Source: Cyanobacteriota bacterium (GTDB lineage Bacteria > Cyanobacteriota > Cyanobacteriia > Phormidesmidales > Phormidesmidaceae). From it: a DNA stretch of 19,235 bases. Both the position numbers and the translations under genes were made by a program. The stretch spans positions 1 to 19,235 of the forward strand of contig JAQCKL010000019.1 of NCBI GenBank assembly GCA_027592485.1, given 5' to 3'. Every line of letters begins with the position of its first letter. The first letter of the stretch is position 1. This document shows, piece by piece, positions 1-6,895 of the stretch. Under the pieces are notes generated by a model that was not told where the DNA came from, did no database searches, and worked only from the letters and a program-made list of their open reading frames with translations.

Positions 1-1
1 C

Positions 2-215
2 TCCACCCACTACAACCTGCTGTTTCTGGGCATCGTCCATGAAGGGGTGGCCTTCCCCGTGATGTGAATGCCGTTGAATTAAAGTAGGCAACAGCCACAG
101 CGATGAGCGCATCGAGGTGATAGAACGCTTTGAGCGTCTGTTTCCCAATGCCCAGATTCGCTGTTTGACCGCAGACCGGGGGTTCGTGGGCAAACAATGG
201 TGCTGTTTTCTACTG
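2..215 (+). pseudogene. IS4-type transposase remnant
   Basis: Two short reading-frame pieces together resemble the middle of an IS4-family DDE transposase. Positions 2-67 read STHYNLLFLGIVHEGVAFPV-M and then stop at TGA (65-67). In another frame, from 87, the sequence reads GNSHSDERIEVIERFERLFP followed by NAQIRCLTADRGFVGKQW. The LTADR-F-GK-W block is the usual surrounding of the second catalytic aspartate of IS4 transposases (TADREFxGxxW). The frame change between the pieces, the stop codon and loss of similarity after about 200 show a dead copy. The N-terminal part lies outside the window, and no C-terminal part or terminal inverted repeat was found to the right. It probably marks an old insertion or rearrangement next to the iron cluster. 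The family assignment rests on motif memory only. Confidence 0.7.
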
Positions 216-473
216 TGGCCGCTGTCGCTTCTCGATTCTACCGAAGCCTTTAGCCATGGCTACCCATTCCTGCCCAGTTTTGCCTCTAATTTGAAGCGGA
301 CTCTGCCTTTTCGCCCTATGTACATGAAAGCTTTCTATTTTTCGAGGTGCCCTTAATACTCTGACCATCGGACCAGGGCAGGCATTTTTGCTCATCGCAT
401 AACAGGAATGTACTTGATGGCAAGTCTTTCTTCTCTGTCCTTTACTTTAGTGGACTACCAAATTATTCTGGTT
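216..473. other. Intergenic, no recognised gene
   Basis: This stretch between the transposase relic and the ATPase gene has short open frames on both strands (for example 210-395 on -, ending in GRIEKRQRPQ). I recognise none of them, and none has a convincing ribosome binding site. It may be further decayed insertion-sequence material. It is relatively AT-rich near 420-480, as expected of a promoter region for the gene starting at 500. Confidence 0.4.
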
Positions 474-492
474 TCTAATGATATTCAGTCCT
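474..492 (+). promoter_or_regulatory. Possible Fur box upstream of the FecE-type gene
   Basis: The core TAATGATATTCA (476-487) fits the classical 19-bp Fur consensus GATAATGATAATCATTATC at 12 of 19 positions by hand alignment, with eight identical bases in a row (TAATGATA). It lies 8 to 26 bp before the ATG at 500, where a bound repressor could block transcription or translation. The gene's function in iron uptake makes Fur control expected. The right half-site is poor, so this is a candidate only. Confidence 0.35.
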
Positions 493-499
493 AACAGTC

Positions 500-1324
500 A
501 TGCTCGATAGTGCCACACAAATTGCGCTCACTACACGCAAGCTCACCCTGGCTTACGACGGCAATGTCATTATCCAAGGACTAGATTTGGCGATTCCTCA
601 AGGACAGATCACTACTTTGGTGGGACCCAATGGTTGCGGCAAGTCAACCCTGCTGCGGGGCATGGCGCGATTGTTGAAGCCTAAAGGTGGCACGGTCTAC
701 TTAGAGGGGGATGCGATCGCCCACCTCCCTACTAAAGCGTTGGCCAAGCGCCTTGGCATTCTGCCCCAAAGTGCTGTTGCTCCTGAGGGGCTAACTGTTC
801 GAGAACTAGTGGCCCAAGGCCGCTATCCCCATCAAAACTGGCTACAGCAATGGTCGAGGGAAGATGAGTTGAAAGTGGAAGATGCAATCTCAACAACTCA
901 CCTTCATGGGCTTGAAAATCGTCCAATTGATACGCTCTCTGGTGGACAACGGCAGCGTGCCTGGATTGCGATGACCCTTGCTCAAGATACTGATATTCTT
1001 TTGCTAGACGAGCCGACGACTTACCTCGATTTGGCCCATCAAATTGAATTACTAGATTTGCTGTACGACTTAAATCAAAAGGATAATCGTACCATTGTCA
1101 TGGTGTTACATGATTTGAATATGGCCTGTCGCTACAGCCATCACCTGATTGCTCTACGTAATGGGGTTGTTATTACTCAGGGATCTCCCTCAAATATTGT
1201 AACTGAGGCGCTCGTTCGCGAGGTGTTCAGCTTAAAAAGCTGCATTATCACTGACCCTGTTTCGGGGAAACCGTTATGTGTCCCTATCAGCCAGTTTGGT
1301 GCTATTAAAAATGCATCATGCTAA
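500..1324 (+). CDS. fecE: FecE/FepC-type siderophore ABC transporter ATPase
   Basis: This is the cytoplasmic ATPase that powers import of ferric siderophore (or a related metal chelate) through a FecCD-type permease pair. The 274-residue product has the full nucleotide-binding set: Walker A GPNGCGKST (42-50), Q-loop ILPQ (Q90), signature LSGGQRQR (146-153), Walker B ILLLDEP (Asp170, Glu171) and the switch histidine in VLHDLN (His204). The phrase LLLDEPTTYLDLAHQ is typical of the FecE/FepC/FhuC branch, and the length is normal. The ATG at 500 has no Shine-Dalgarno sequence. The gene lies apart from its presumed partners: the two permeases converge on it from the right on the other strand, 75 bp away, so it has its own promoter, possibly with a Fur box at 474-492. 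The family is certain; the exact ligand is not. Confidence 0.93.
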   Translation: MLDSATQIALTTRKLTLAYDGNVIIQGLDLAIPQGQITTLVGPNGCGKSTLLRGMARLLKPKGGTVYLEGDAIAHLPTKALAKRLGILPQSAVAPEGLTVRELVAQGRYPHQNWLQQWSREDELKVEDAISTTHLHGLENRPIDTLSGGQRQRAWIAMTLAQDTDILLLDEPTTYLDLAHQIELLDLLYDLNQKDNRTIVMVLHDLNMACRYSHHLIALRNGVVITQGSPSNIVTEALVREVFSLKSCIITDPVSGKPLCVPISQFGAIKNASC

Positions 1325-1329
1325 AGAGC

Positions 1330-1364
1330 TGTCATTAGTTGCGATTACCCTGGCGCTAATGACA
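1330..1364. terminator. Stem-loop between convergent genes
   Basis: The arms TGTCATTAG (1330-1338) and CTAATGACA (1356-1364) form a perfect 9-bp stem with a 17-base loop. It lies between the stop of the ATPase gene (1324) and the end of the convergent permease gene (1400), and AATAATTTTT follows on the + strand. Position, dyad and T-rich tail suggest a bidirectional terminator. The stem is AT-rich, so it may be weak. Confidence 0.45.
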
Positions 1365-1399
1365 ATAATTTTTGGCATGATGCTACGGCTCATGCTGGC

Positions 1400-2494
1400 T
1401 CATTGATTGCGATTACGATACAGCAGTCCCAGGAAATAGGGTGCGCCAATCACAGCCGTGATCACACCGCAGGGCAGCTCAATCGGGGCAAAAAGCAAGC
1501 GACCCGCCAGATCTGCCAACTCCACAATGCAGGCTCCCGTTAGGGCGGCAACGGGAATCAAGCCAGCGTGGGATGGCCCCACCAACTGCCGCGCCAGATG
1601 GGGAGCCATTAATCCCACAAATCCGATAGTGCCTGCAGTGGCTACCGAGGCACCCGCAAGGGCTACCGTGCAGAGCAGCAGTATGCTGCGGATGCGCTCC
1701 ACTCGACTGCCGAGTCCTTGCGCTAAGTTATCCCCTAGGTTGAGGGTGTCTAAATCTCGCGCTAGCACCAGTGATAGGGGGAGAAAGATAGCTAACCACG
1801 GCAGCAATGGCCACAGGTGTTCCCAACTGCGGCCATAGACGCTACCCGTCAACCACACCAGGGCTTGACTCACGTCGTAGATGTTGCCGAAGGTTACCAT
1901 CAGGCTGGTAAACGCCCCGGCCAGGGCCGTAAGGCCAATGCCAATCAAAATTAGGCGCACGGGCGAGCTGCCCTGATTCCAGGCCAGCCAATAGAGGCAG
2001 AGTGCCACCCCAAATGCCCCTAGAAAGGCCGCTACAGGTAACCAGGCGATGGGCAGGTCTGGAAAGGTGATGAGAAAAACGACTGCCACCAGGCTCGCTC
2101 CTGAGTTGATCCCAAGGATGGAAGGGGCCGCCAGCGGATTGCGGGCGATCGCTTGGGAAATTGTCCCGGCCACGGCCAAGCCCATGCCGACCAGCAAAGC
2201 CACGAGCGCTCGGGGCAGGCGCAGAGTGTTAATCACAAAGGCATAGTCGGGGTTAGCAGGTAGACCGAAGATCGTCTTGGCCACCTCTAGCGGCGGCACC
2301 GGATATTCCCCTAGGCTGATGTTAAAGATCAGCGCCCCCAGCACAATGCCCATGAGAATTACAAATACGAGGGGTACCCGACGATCGATCCGAAAGGAAA
2401 TCGGGAATCGCCGCAGTCGGATAGAGTGCCAGGGTTTGGAGAGGTGTATGGGCGGGGGCGAGGCATTCTTGCCCCTACGGGTATGGTTGTCCAA
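1400..2494 (-). CDS. fecD: FecCD-family ABC permease (FecD/FepG-like)
   Basis: This is an inner-membrane permease subunit for siderophore import, pairing with the product of the gene just upstream (2535-3545) and an ATPase such as that at 500-1324. Family marks are RLPRALVALLVGMGLAVAG, the Q-(A/G)-NPLAAPxxLGxxxGA block near 113-133, and the ATPase-contact loop GTIGFVGLMAPHLAR near residue 290. About ten hydrophobic segments are visible, as expected. The only in-frame start before the first membrane helix is a TTG at 2494. The next ATG (2353, Met48) falls inside helix 1 and would cut it. The first 18 or so residues (NHTRRGKNASPPP) are read from a dispersed palindromic repeat (2455-2475), so the N-terminus has been altered or newly acquired. 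It lies 40 bp behind the sister permease, probably in one operon with the receptor. Confidence 0.9.
   Translation of the reverse strand: MDNHTRRGKNASPPPIHLSKPWHSIRLRRFPISFRIDRRVPLVFVILMGIVLGALIFNISLGEYPVPPLEVAKTIFGLPANPDYAFVINTLRLPRALVALLVGMGLAVAGTISQAIARNPLAAPSILGINSGASLVAVVFLITFPDLPIAWLPVAAFLGAFGVALCLYWLAWNQGSSPVRLILIGIGLTALAGAFTSLMVTFGNIYDVSQALVWLTGSVYGRSWEHLWPLLPWLAIFLPLSLVLARDLDTLNLGDNLAQGLGSRVERIRSILLLCTVALAGASVATAGTIGFVGLMAPHLARQLVGPSHAGLIPVAALTGACIVELADLAGRLLFAPIELPCGVITAVIGAPYFLGLLYRNRNQ
2455..2475. repeat. Small palindromic dispersed repeat, copy A
   Basis: GGGGCGAG (2455-2462), a 5-base loop GCATT, then CTTGCCCC (2468-2475) form an 8-bp stem with one G-T pair, followed by TACGGG. 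The same motif occurs inverted at 2504-2521. Its other strand, CCGTAGGGGCAAGA, recurs with one change at 3614-3627. This copy is inside the start of the fecD-like reading frame. Confidence 0.65.
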
Positions 2495-2503
2495 TGATTT
2501 TTA

Positions 2504-2521
2504 GCGAGAATACCTCGCCCC
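2504..2521. repeat. Small palindromic dispersed repeat, copy B (inverted)
   Basis: Read on the minus strand this is GGGGCGAGGTATTCTCGC, matching copy A (GGGGCGAGGCATTCTTGC) at 16 of 18 positions. It has its own hairpin, GCGAG/CTCGC with a 5-base loop (2504-2518). Together, copies A and B fill the gap between the two permease genes as an inverted pair and could form a larger cruciform or mRNA stem. Confidence 0.6.
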
Positions 2522-2534
2522 TATTCGTGTGGAA

Positions 2535-3545
2535 TTATCGTTTGATGCGCGATCGGGCCAGATAGATAAAGAACGGTGCCCCGATGACGGTGGTCATAAT
2601 GCCGACCGGCAGTTCTTGGGGGCGAATGATGAGTCGAGCTGCTGTGTCGGCCACCGAAAGAAATAGGCCTCCAGCCAGCATGGCGTAGGGCAAAATCCAG
2701 CGATAATCGACCCCCACGCCAAACCGCACCACATGGGGAATCACCAAACCCACAAAGCCAATCGGTCCCGCTAGTGCCACAGCACTGCCTGCTAGCAGCA
2801 CCACTACCGCCGCCGCTGCTACCTTCACCCAAGCGCTCTGCAAGCCCAAACCTTGAGCCACATCCTCGCCCAGCGCCAGCAGGGTAAGCTGACGACCCAG
2901 CAGCAGCGAACTGGCCAGTCCCACGGCGATGTAGGGCAGCACGGGAAGGATGTTGGCGAGGTCCTGACCCGCTAGGGAACCCGCCAGCCAGAAGCGGATA
3001 TCTTCTAAGGTGCGCTGACTCAAAATGAGAATGCCCGTAGTCAGGGAGCCCAGTAAAGTAGTTAAGGCTGCCCCTGCAATAATCAGCTTGATCGGGGTGA
3101 GACCGCTGCGCCCCATTGAGCCGAGCCAGTACACAATGGCAGCGGTTACCGCAGCCCCCGCAAAGGCAAAACCCAATGAGCCGCTACCCCACATGAGCAC
3201 CGCTAGCACCATAGCGAGGGCAGCACCCGCATTGACCCCCAAAATGTCGGGGGCAGCCAGTGGGTTGCGGGTAAGCCCCTGGGTAATCGCCCCAGCCACT
3301 GCCAGCGCGGCACCGACCAACACCGCCAGAATCGCCCTCGGTAGCCGCACTGTGCGAATGATCAAATGATCCGTAGAGCCATCGAACTGAAACAGCGCTT
3401 GCCAAACCGTACCGGGATTGATGTCAGCCGCCCCCAGCAAAATGCTGAGCAATAGACAGCCCCCTAGGATTATGCTGCCGATCAGCAGCCCTAAAGATAG
3501 GTAAATAGAGGATTGGGATTGGGGCAGGGAGGGCGATCGCGTCAT
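2535..3545 (-). CDS. fecC: FecCD-family ABC permease (FecC/FepD-like)
   Basis: This is the first of two paired inner-membrane permease subunits for ferric-siderophore import. The 336-residue product begins with a short polar N-terminus and helix 1 at about 13-40. It then shows TVRLPRAILAVLVGAALAVAG (66-86), the family block ITQGLTRNPLAAPDILGVNAGA (87-108), and the coupling loop GPIGFVGLVIPHVVR (260-274), which contacts the ATPase. Length and motifs are normal and it appears intact. The ATG at 3545 follows a HIP1 site inside the first codons and lacks a clear ribosome binding site. It lies downstream of the receptor gene and the exbD relic and upstream of the second permease, so the receptor, permease and permease genes probably form one transcript. 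Confidence 0.93.
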   Translation of the reverse strand: MTRSPSLPQSQSSIYLSLGLLIGSIILGGCLLLSILLGAADINPGTVWQALFQFDGSTDHLIIRTVRLPRAILAVLVGAALAVAGAITQGLTRNPLAAPDILGVNAGAALAMVLAVLMWGSGSLGFAFAGAAVTAAIVYWLGSMGRSGLTPIKLIIAGAALTTLLGSLTTGILILSQRTLEDIRFWLAGSLAGQDLANILPVLPYIAVGLASSLLLGRQLTLLALGEDVAQGLGLQSAWVKVAAAAVVVLLAGSAVALAGPIGFVGLVIPHVVRFGVGVDYRWILPYAMLAGGLFLSVADTAARLIIRPQELPVGIMTTVIGAPFFIYLARSRIKR

Positions 3546-3613
3546 TGGTTGTCGTCGGGATGAAGCATTGTCGGCGAAGCATTTTGAAAACAGTCACAGA
3601 TATTGGCAACATG

Positions 3614-3627
3614 TCTCGCCCCTACGG
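3614..3627. repeat. Dispersed repeat motif, copy C
   Basis: Minus strand CCGTAGGGGCGAGA matches CCGTAGGGGCAAGA in copy A (2467-2480) at 13 of 14 positions. Its TAG is the stop codon of the exbD-like fragment, so the element sits exactly at the 3' end of that relic and may mark the place where the gene was broken or tagged. Confidence 0.5.
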
Positions 3628-3782
3628 ATGTTCGGTGGCAATGCCCAACGCAGCCTCTGCGATTTCACGCAACTCGTCTATGACGGCAATGACGCGATTA
3701 TGTTCAACAGCTTTGTCGGCATTGATAACAATGGCGGCCCCTTGGGTTGCGCCCACCAAATCGCAGACGCTAGATTGCAGAC
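3622..3782 (-). pseudogene. exbD: C-terminal fragment of exbD
   Basis: ExbD is the inner-membrane partner of ExbB and TonB that passes proton-motive energy to TonB-dependent receptors. On the minus strand, in a frame different from the receptor, the sequence reads VCDLVGATQGAAIVINADKA, then VEHNRVIAVIDELREIAEAA, then LGIATEHP and TAG (3622-3624). This is very like the conserved ExbD end (VVINAD--V-HG-V--V-D--R-------IATE-P). Only about the last 50 of roughly 135 residues remain. The N-terminal membrane helix with its essential aspartate is missing, and no start codon with a binding site is seen. The fragment begins where the receptor gene ends, so a deletion probably joined the receptor 3' end to the exbD tail. 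It could still be transcribed with the operon but should be inactive. Confidence 0.75.
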
Positions 3783-6350
3783 CTACCAAGTCACCGAGTA
3801 CGTGATCCGGAGGCTGCGCCCTCGACCACCGTTGTAAAGGCGATCGTCGAACCCCCCTAGAAATTGGGTAATGGCTGGAAAATACTGTGTATTGAAGAGA
3901 TTTTCAATCCCCACTTGCAGCGTGCCTGAACCGATGTCCACACTACTGATGAAGTCAATCGTGACGTAGCTCTCAATTGGAAAATTCTCTACACCAGCAT
4001 CAAATCCCCGACTGCGACTTCCCACAAACAGGACTTGCAAACGGTTATTCCAGCCAGGTAGCGTCTCATTTTCAAGATAGGCCGTGAGTTTAAGGGGGGC
4101 AATTTCGCCACTATTGAGCGCCACAAAATCGCCATCTTGATTAACATCATTCTCACCCTCAGACCAGCTGATCGTGCCGCCTAGCCCCCACTGGTCTGCC
4201 GGTTGCCAATCAACAGTGGCCTCGATTCCGTAGATCCGTTGAGGAGCGCGCTGAACGCTGAGCAACCCATTGGCATCGGGGACCAAGCTTGAGCCAAAGT
4301 CCGACGTGTTGTAAAACCCACTTAGGCTGGTTTGCACTGATGGCCAATTACCCCGTACACCAATCTCATACTCAGTCACTTTGATGGGTTGAGTGATGTT
4401 AATGTCACGAGCAATGCTAAAGCCAACTGGTGGCAGGCGCAAAATTCGGCTAAACTCAGGCACGCTAAAGCTCTGGGCAAAGCTGGCAAAGAGCGAAATC
4501 TCTTCGATGGGTTGATACACAGCGCTGGCGTTAAAGACAAGATCATCGAAGTTGATGCTGCCACCCTGAACATTTCTACCCTGGACTGACCTATAGTCAC
4601 CCACATTCAGGCTAATGTTTTCGTAACGAAGCCCCCCCCGCAAAAACAATGATTCGCTGGCTTCCCAGTCAACCTGGGTGAAGAGACCAAGGTTAATCAG
4701 AAGATAGGGCGGTGTAAAGTCAAATTCCTGAAGAGGAGTCAAGGTGTTTCGGTTGTCAAAGGAAGCATTATCAAACCGAGTCGTAATTTGCTGATTTTCC
4801 TGGCTTTCATAGTCTGCGCCCCAGAGCAAGTTGAGAGTTCCATCTGCATTTAAAGGCGTTTCGATCTGGAGGCGACTTCCCCAACGTTCGGCCTCAAGGC
4901 GTGACCGAAAAAGGAAAGGAAAAAACTGCGGAGGATTACCGGGGCGACCGTCGTTAAAGTCGCCGATCGCCGTCGTCTCCTGGAAATAAAGCTGAGCCTG
5001 TAACTCACTCCCCAATAGCTCAGTGTGGGAATAACTCAGGTTCACGAGAAAATTGCGATCGCCAGGGTTGCGATCGCGGGTCAAGCCGGGGATCCGTAAG
5101 GCCTGGGCCGTTTGTCTGCCGTTAATGGCAACCGTGGCTGGATCCGCAATGAACTCTGTATCCCGTTGGGCGTCAAAATAGTTGACCGTTAGGTCGAGGC
5201 GCTGTTGCTCGTTGATGTTATACCCAATCCTGCCCAGCAGGTTATAGGTGGTGGTATCGCTCAGACTGGATTCAGAGACGATACGGTTGCCTTCGGCATC
5301 AAAAAAGCTACCTGTTTGCTCGCGAGAGGCACTGACTCTAAAGTCAGCCTGCTCTCCTCCTCCTGCAATACTGAAGGCAAAGTTGTTACCAAACCCACCC
5401 CCATTGCCATCCTGATTGGTCAATGGGGCGCTAAGGCCGATTTGTCCGTCAGCAATAAATTCATCCACTCCAGGACGACGGGTGATGATGTTAATTACCC
5501 CCCCGGTGCTCTGGCCCCCATAGATGGCACTGGGGCCACGAATGATTTCGATACGCTCGATGGCAGAGGGATCAATACTGCGCAGTTCCTGGCGGTTGAC
5601 TCGGAAATTGGTGGATAGGGGCACCCCATCAATTAAAACCGCCGCTTCTCGGCCCCGGAGCGTTTGGCCTCGGGCGGTGTTGAGTTGGTTAGGAGGGCCA
5701 AATCCTGGCACCAGCGTGCCTAAGATATCACCGAGGTCAGGGGAGATGATCGACTGCTGTTCAATTTGCTCTCGATCGATCACCGTGATGGAGCGGCCTA
5801 AATCATCCAAGGATTCTTCGGTACGGGTCGCTGTCACCACCAAGCGCAAATCGCTGCCCGCTGACTCACCTACAACAAAAGCATCTGGTGATTCTGCTGT
5901 ATCCGGTGATGGGGGTTCGCTGTCGGGTATAGATGCATCAGATACGGCTGGGCTAATCGCAAAAATCAGATTGGATGCTGACTGGGTAATCTCAACGGCT
6001 GGGATCGCATCCTGTCCCACGATGGTGACCTGAACACGATTGGTTGCTAGGGATCTAACCGTGATCGATTCAATGCCTGCCGTGGGGTTATCTTGCTGGA
6101 ATGAATCCCCCTCAGGTATTTGAAGCTGAGCATCAACGATATCGACAACAACGGTGTTGCTATCACCCTGATTGACAAAGGTTTGTAGGGGTGATTCGGC
6201 AGCAGCCTCAAAAACCAAAGACAGACCTACTTCAGTTGAGGTCAGTTGTACAGCCGTAATAAAAGTAGTTTGTGCATAGGCAGGCTGCAAGATCGTCATG
6301 GCGATCGCACCTGAAATGCCCAATGAGTAGATCCCTAAGGACAATTGCAC
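3783..6350 (-). CDS. TonB-dependent siderophore receptor with AMIN domain
   Basis: This outer-membrane beta-barrel imports a ferric siderophore using TonB energy. Residues 1-26 are a signal peptide ending in AYA-Q. Residues about 29-132 form an AMIN domain (a peptidoglycan- or wall-binding module common in cyanobacterial receptors). An acidic, proline/serine-rich linker follows (133-165). A TonB-box-like segment LRLVVTATRT lies at 168-177 and the plug at about 180-293 (VLIDGVPL, IERIEIIRGPSAIYGGQSTG, GVINIITRRPG). A 22-strand-type barrel follows and ends in the aromatic residue Trp855, as outer-membrane proteins usually do. The start is GTG at 6350: it has a good GAGGA site 6 bases upstream and an in-frame TGA just before it. 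The gene diverges from the lipo-initiation operon and is followed by the exbD relic and the permeases. The specific siderophore cannot be read from sequence. Confidence 0.95.
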   Translation of the reverse strand: MQLSLGIYSLGISGAIAMTILQPAYAQTTFITAVQLTSTEVGLSLVFEAAAESPLQTFVNQGDSNTVVVDIVDAQLQIPEGDSFQQDNPTAGIESITVRSLATNRVQVTIVGQDAIPAVEITQSASNLIFAISPAVSDASIPDSEPPSPDTAESPDAFVVGESAGSDLRLVVTATRTEESLDDLGRSITVIDREQIEQQSIISPDLGDILGTLVPGFGPPNQLNTARGQTLRGREAAVLIDGVPLSTNFRVNRQELRSIDPSAIERIEIIRGPSAIYGGQSTGGVINIITRRPGVDEFIADGQIGLSAPLTNQDGNGGGFGNNFAFSIAGGGEQADFRVSASREQTGSFFDAEGNRIVSESSLSDTTTYNLLGRIGYNINEQQRLDLTVNYFDAQRDTEFIADPATVAINGRQTAQALRIPGLTRDRNPGDRNFLVNLSYSHTELLGSELQAQLYFQETTAIGDFNDGRPGNPPQFFPFLFRSRLEAERWGSRLQIETPLNADGTLNLLWGADYESQENQQITTRFDNASFDNRNTLTPLQEFDFTPPYLLINLGLFTQVDWEASESLFLRGGLRYENISLNVGDYRSVQGRNVQGGSINFDDLVFNASAVYQPIEEISLFASFAQSFSVPEFSRILRLPPVGFSIARDINITQPIKVTEYEIGVRGNWPSVQTSLSGFYNTSDFGSSLVPDANGLLSVQRAPQRIYGIEATVDWQPADQWGLGGTISWSEGENDVNQDGDFVALNSGEIAPLKLTAYLENETLPGWNNRLQVLFVGSRSRGFDAGVENFPIESYVTIDFISSVDIGSGTLQVGIENLFNTQYFPAITQFLGGFDDRLYNGGRGRSLRITYSVTW

Positions 6351-6356
6351 GACAAT

Positions 6357-6361
6357 TCCTC
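6357..6361 (-). promoter_or_regulatory. Ribosome binding site of the receptor
   Basis: GAGGA on the minus strand stands 6 bases before the GTG at 6348-6350. The TGA upstream in the same frame overlaps this site, which makes the GTG the only sensible start. Confidence 0.7.
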
Positions 6362-6475
6362 ACACAAAACTGCTCAGCCTAAACCAGTGCAGCGAGCAAC
6401 ACAGGCTACCGCACTAAAGAGAATTTTCTCAGTAAAGACCCCGAATACGGGAGGCTTATTGAGAACCTTGCTAAG

Positions 6476-6505
6476 AAACTAAGTGAGACGACTAAGTCTT
6501 GTCAA
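6476..6505 (-). promoter_or_regulatory. Possible promoter of the receptor operon
   Basis: A perfect -35 hexamer TTGACA (6505-6500 on the minus strand) is followed after 18 bases by TAGTTT (6481-6476), which matches only three of six -10 positions. It lies about 125 bp before the receptor start. The -35 falls within a dyad (6499-6527), so a regulator there could act on both directions. Confidence 0.3.
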
Positions 6506-6527
6506 GTCACCGTGAGCAGCTTGACAA
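6499..6527. promoter_or_regulatory. Dyad TTGTCAAG-N13-CTTGACAA in the divergent region
   Basis: TTGTCAAG (6499-6506) and CTTGACAA (6520-6527) are perfect 8-base inverted repeats separated by 13 bases, about one and a half helical turns between centres. The site lies between the divergent receptor and ligase operons and contains outward-facing TTGACA hexamers on both strands. The sequence GCTTGACAAA at 6519-6528 recurs upstream of the fecB-like gene (17453-17462). This suggests a shared operator, but the regulator is unknown. Confidence 0.4.
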
Positions 6528-6583
6528 ATGCCCTTTTAGCCCTTGAACTAAGCTTGTACGAAGGGTTTTGTCTCTGTAGAGGC

Positions 6584-6612
6584 TTGCAAGGATGCACCAG
6601 ACTCCTTATACT
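6584..6612 (+). promoter_or_regulatory. Likely sigma-70-type promoter of the ligase/PKS operon
   Basis: TTGCAA (6584-6589, four of six to consensus), a 17-base spacer and TATACT (6607-6612, five of six) give a good vegetative promoter. Transcription would start near 6619, leaving a leader of about 277 bases before the preferred ATG at 6896. Confidence 0.45.
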
Positions 6613-6895
6613 GCTTCTTGAGAAAGGCTATCAATTAGATCAAGCCATCTATTGACTTGATTTGCGGCTTCTTCGGTAGTTGCAGCAGGCGAGATAGAGC
6701 TAATTGCTATTGCTTAAGAGGGCCAGGTCACCTGTTGGCAAGGCTTTTAGGGTTTTGCCCCTCTGCATGGACAAGGGTGCTAAAACCTGGCTGCATCAGG
6801 GCTTGAGCTGCCTTGGGATTTGCTTTAGAAACAAGCCCTTAGCCTTGGCCGCAGCCTATTTCGATGCTTTATACCCCATCAACCAGCGCTACCTT

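Noticed and set aside
117..356. Open frame of 79 codons on + starting with GTG
   Set aside because: Only its first 30 or so codons resemble a transposase; the rest is unrelated and the true similarity begins before the GTG. Treated as part of the IS relic.
210..395. Open frame of 61 codons on -
   Set aside because: No recognised family and no ribosome binding site; it may be decayed mobile-element sequence.
3545..3837. Two overlapping + strand frames of 86 and 89 codons
   Set aside because: They lie opposite the exbD relic and the receptor end; the minus-strand reading has clear ExbD similarity, so these are shadows.
5205..6033. + strand frames of 137 and 169 codons inside the receptor gene
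   Set aside because: Antisense shadows of the receptor plug and linker, with no family resemblance.
6419..6475. GAGAATTTTCTC (6419-6430) and TTATTGAGAACC (about 6457-6468) as Fur boxes for the receptor
   Set aside because: Hand alignment to the 19-bp Fur consensus gives poor scores in any register; kept out as too weak.
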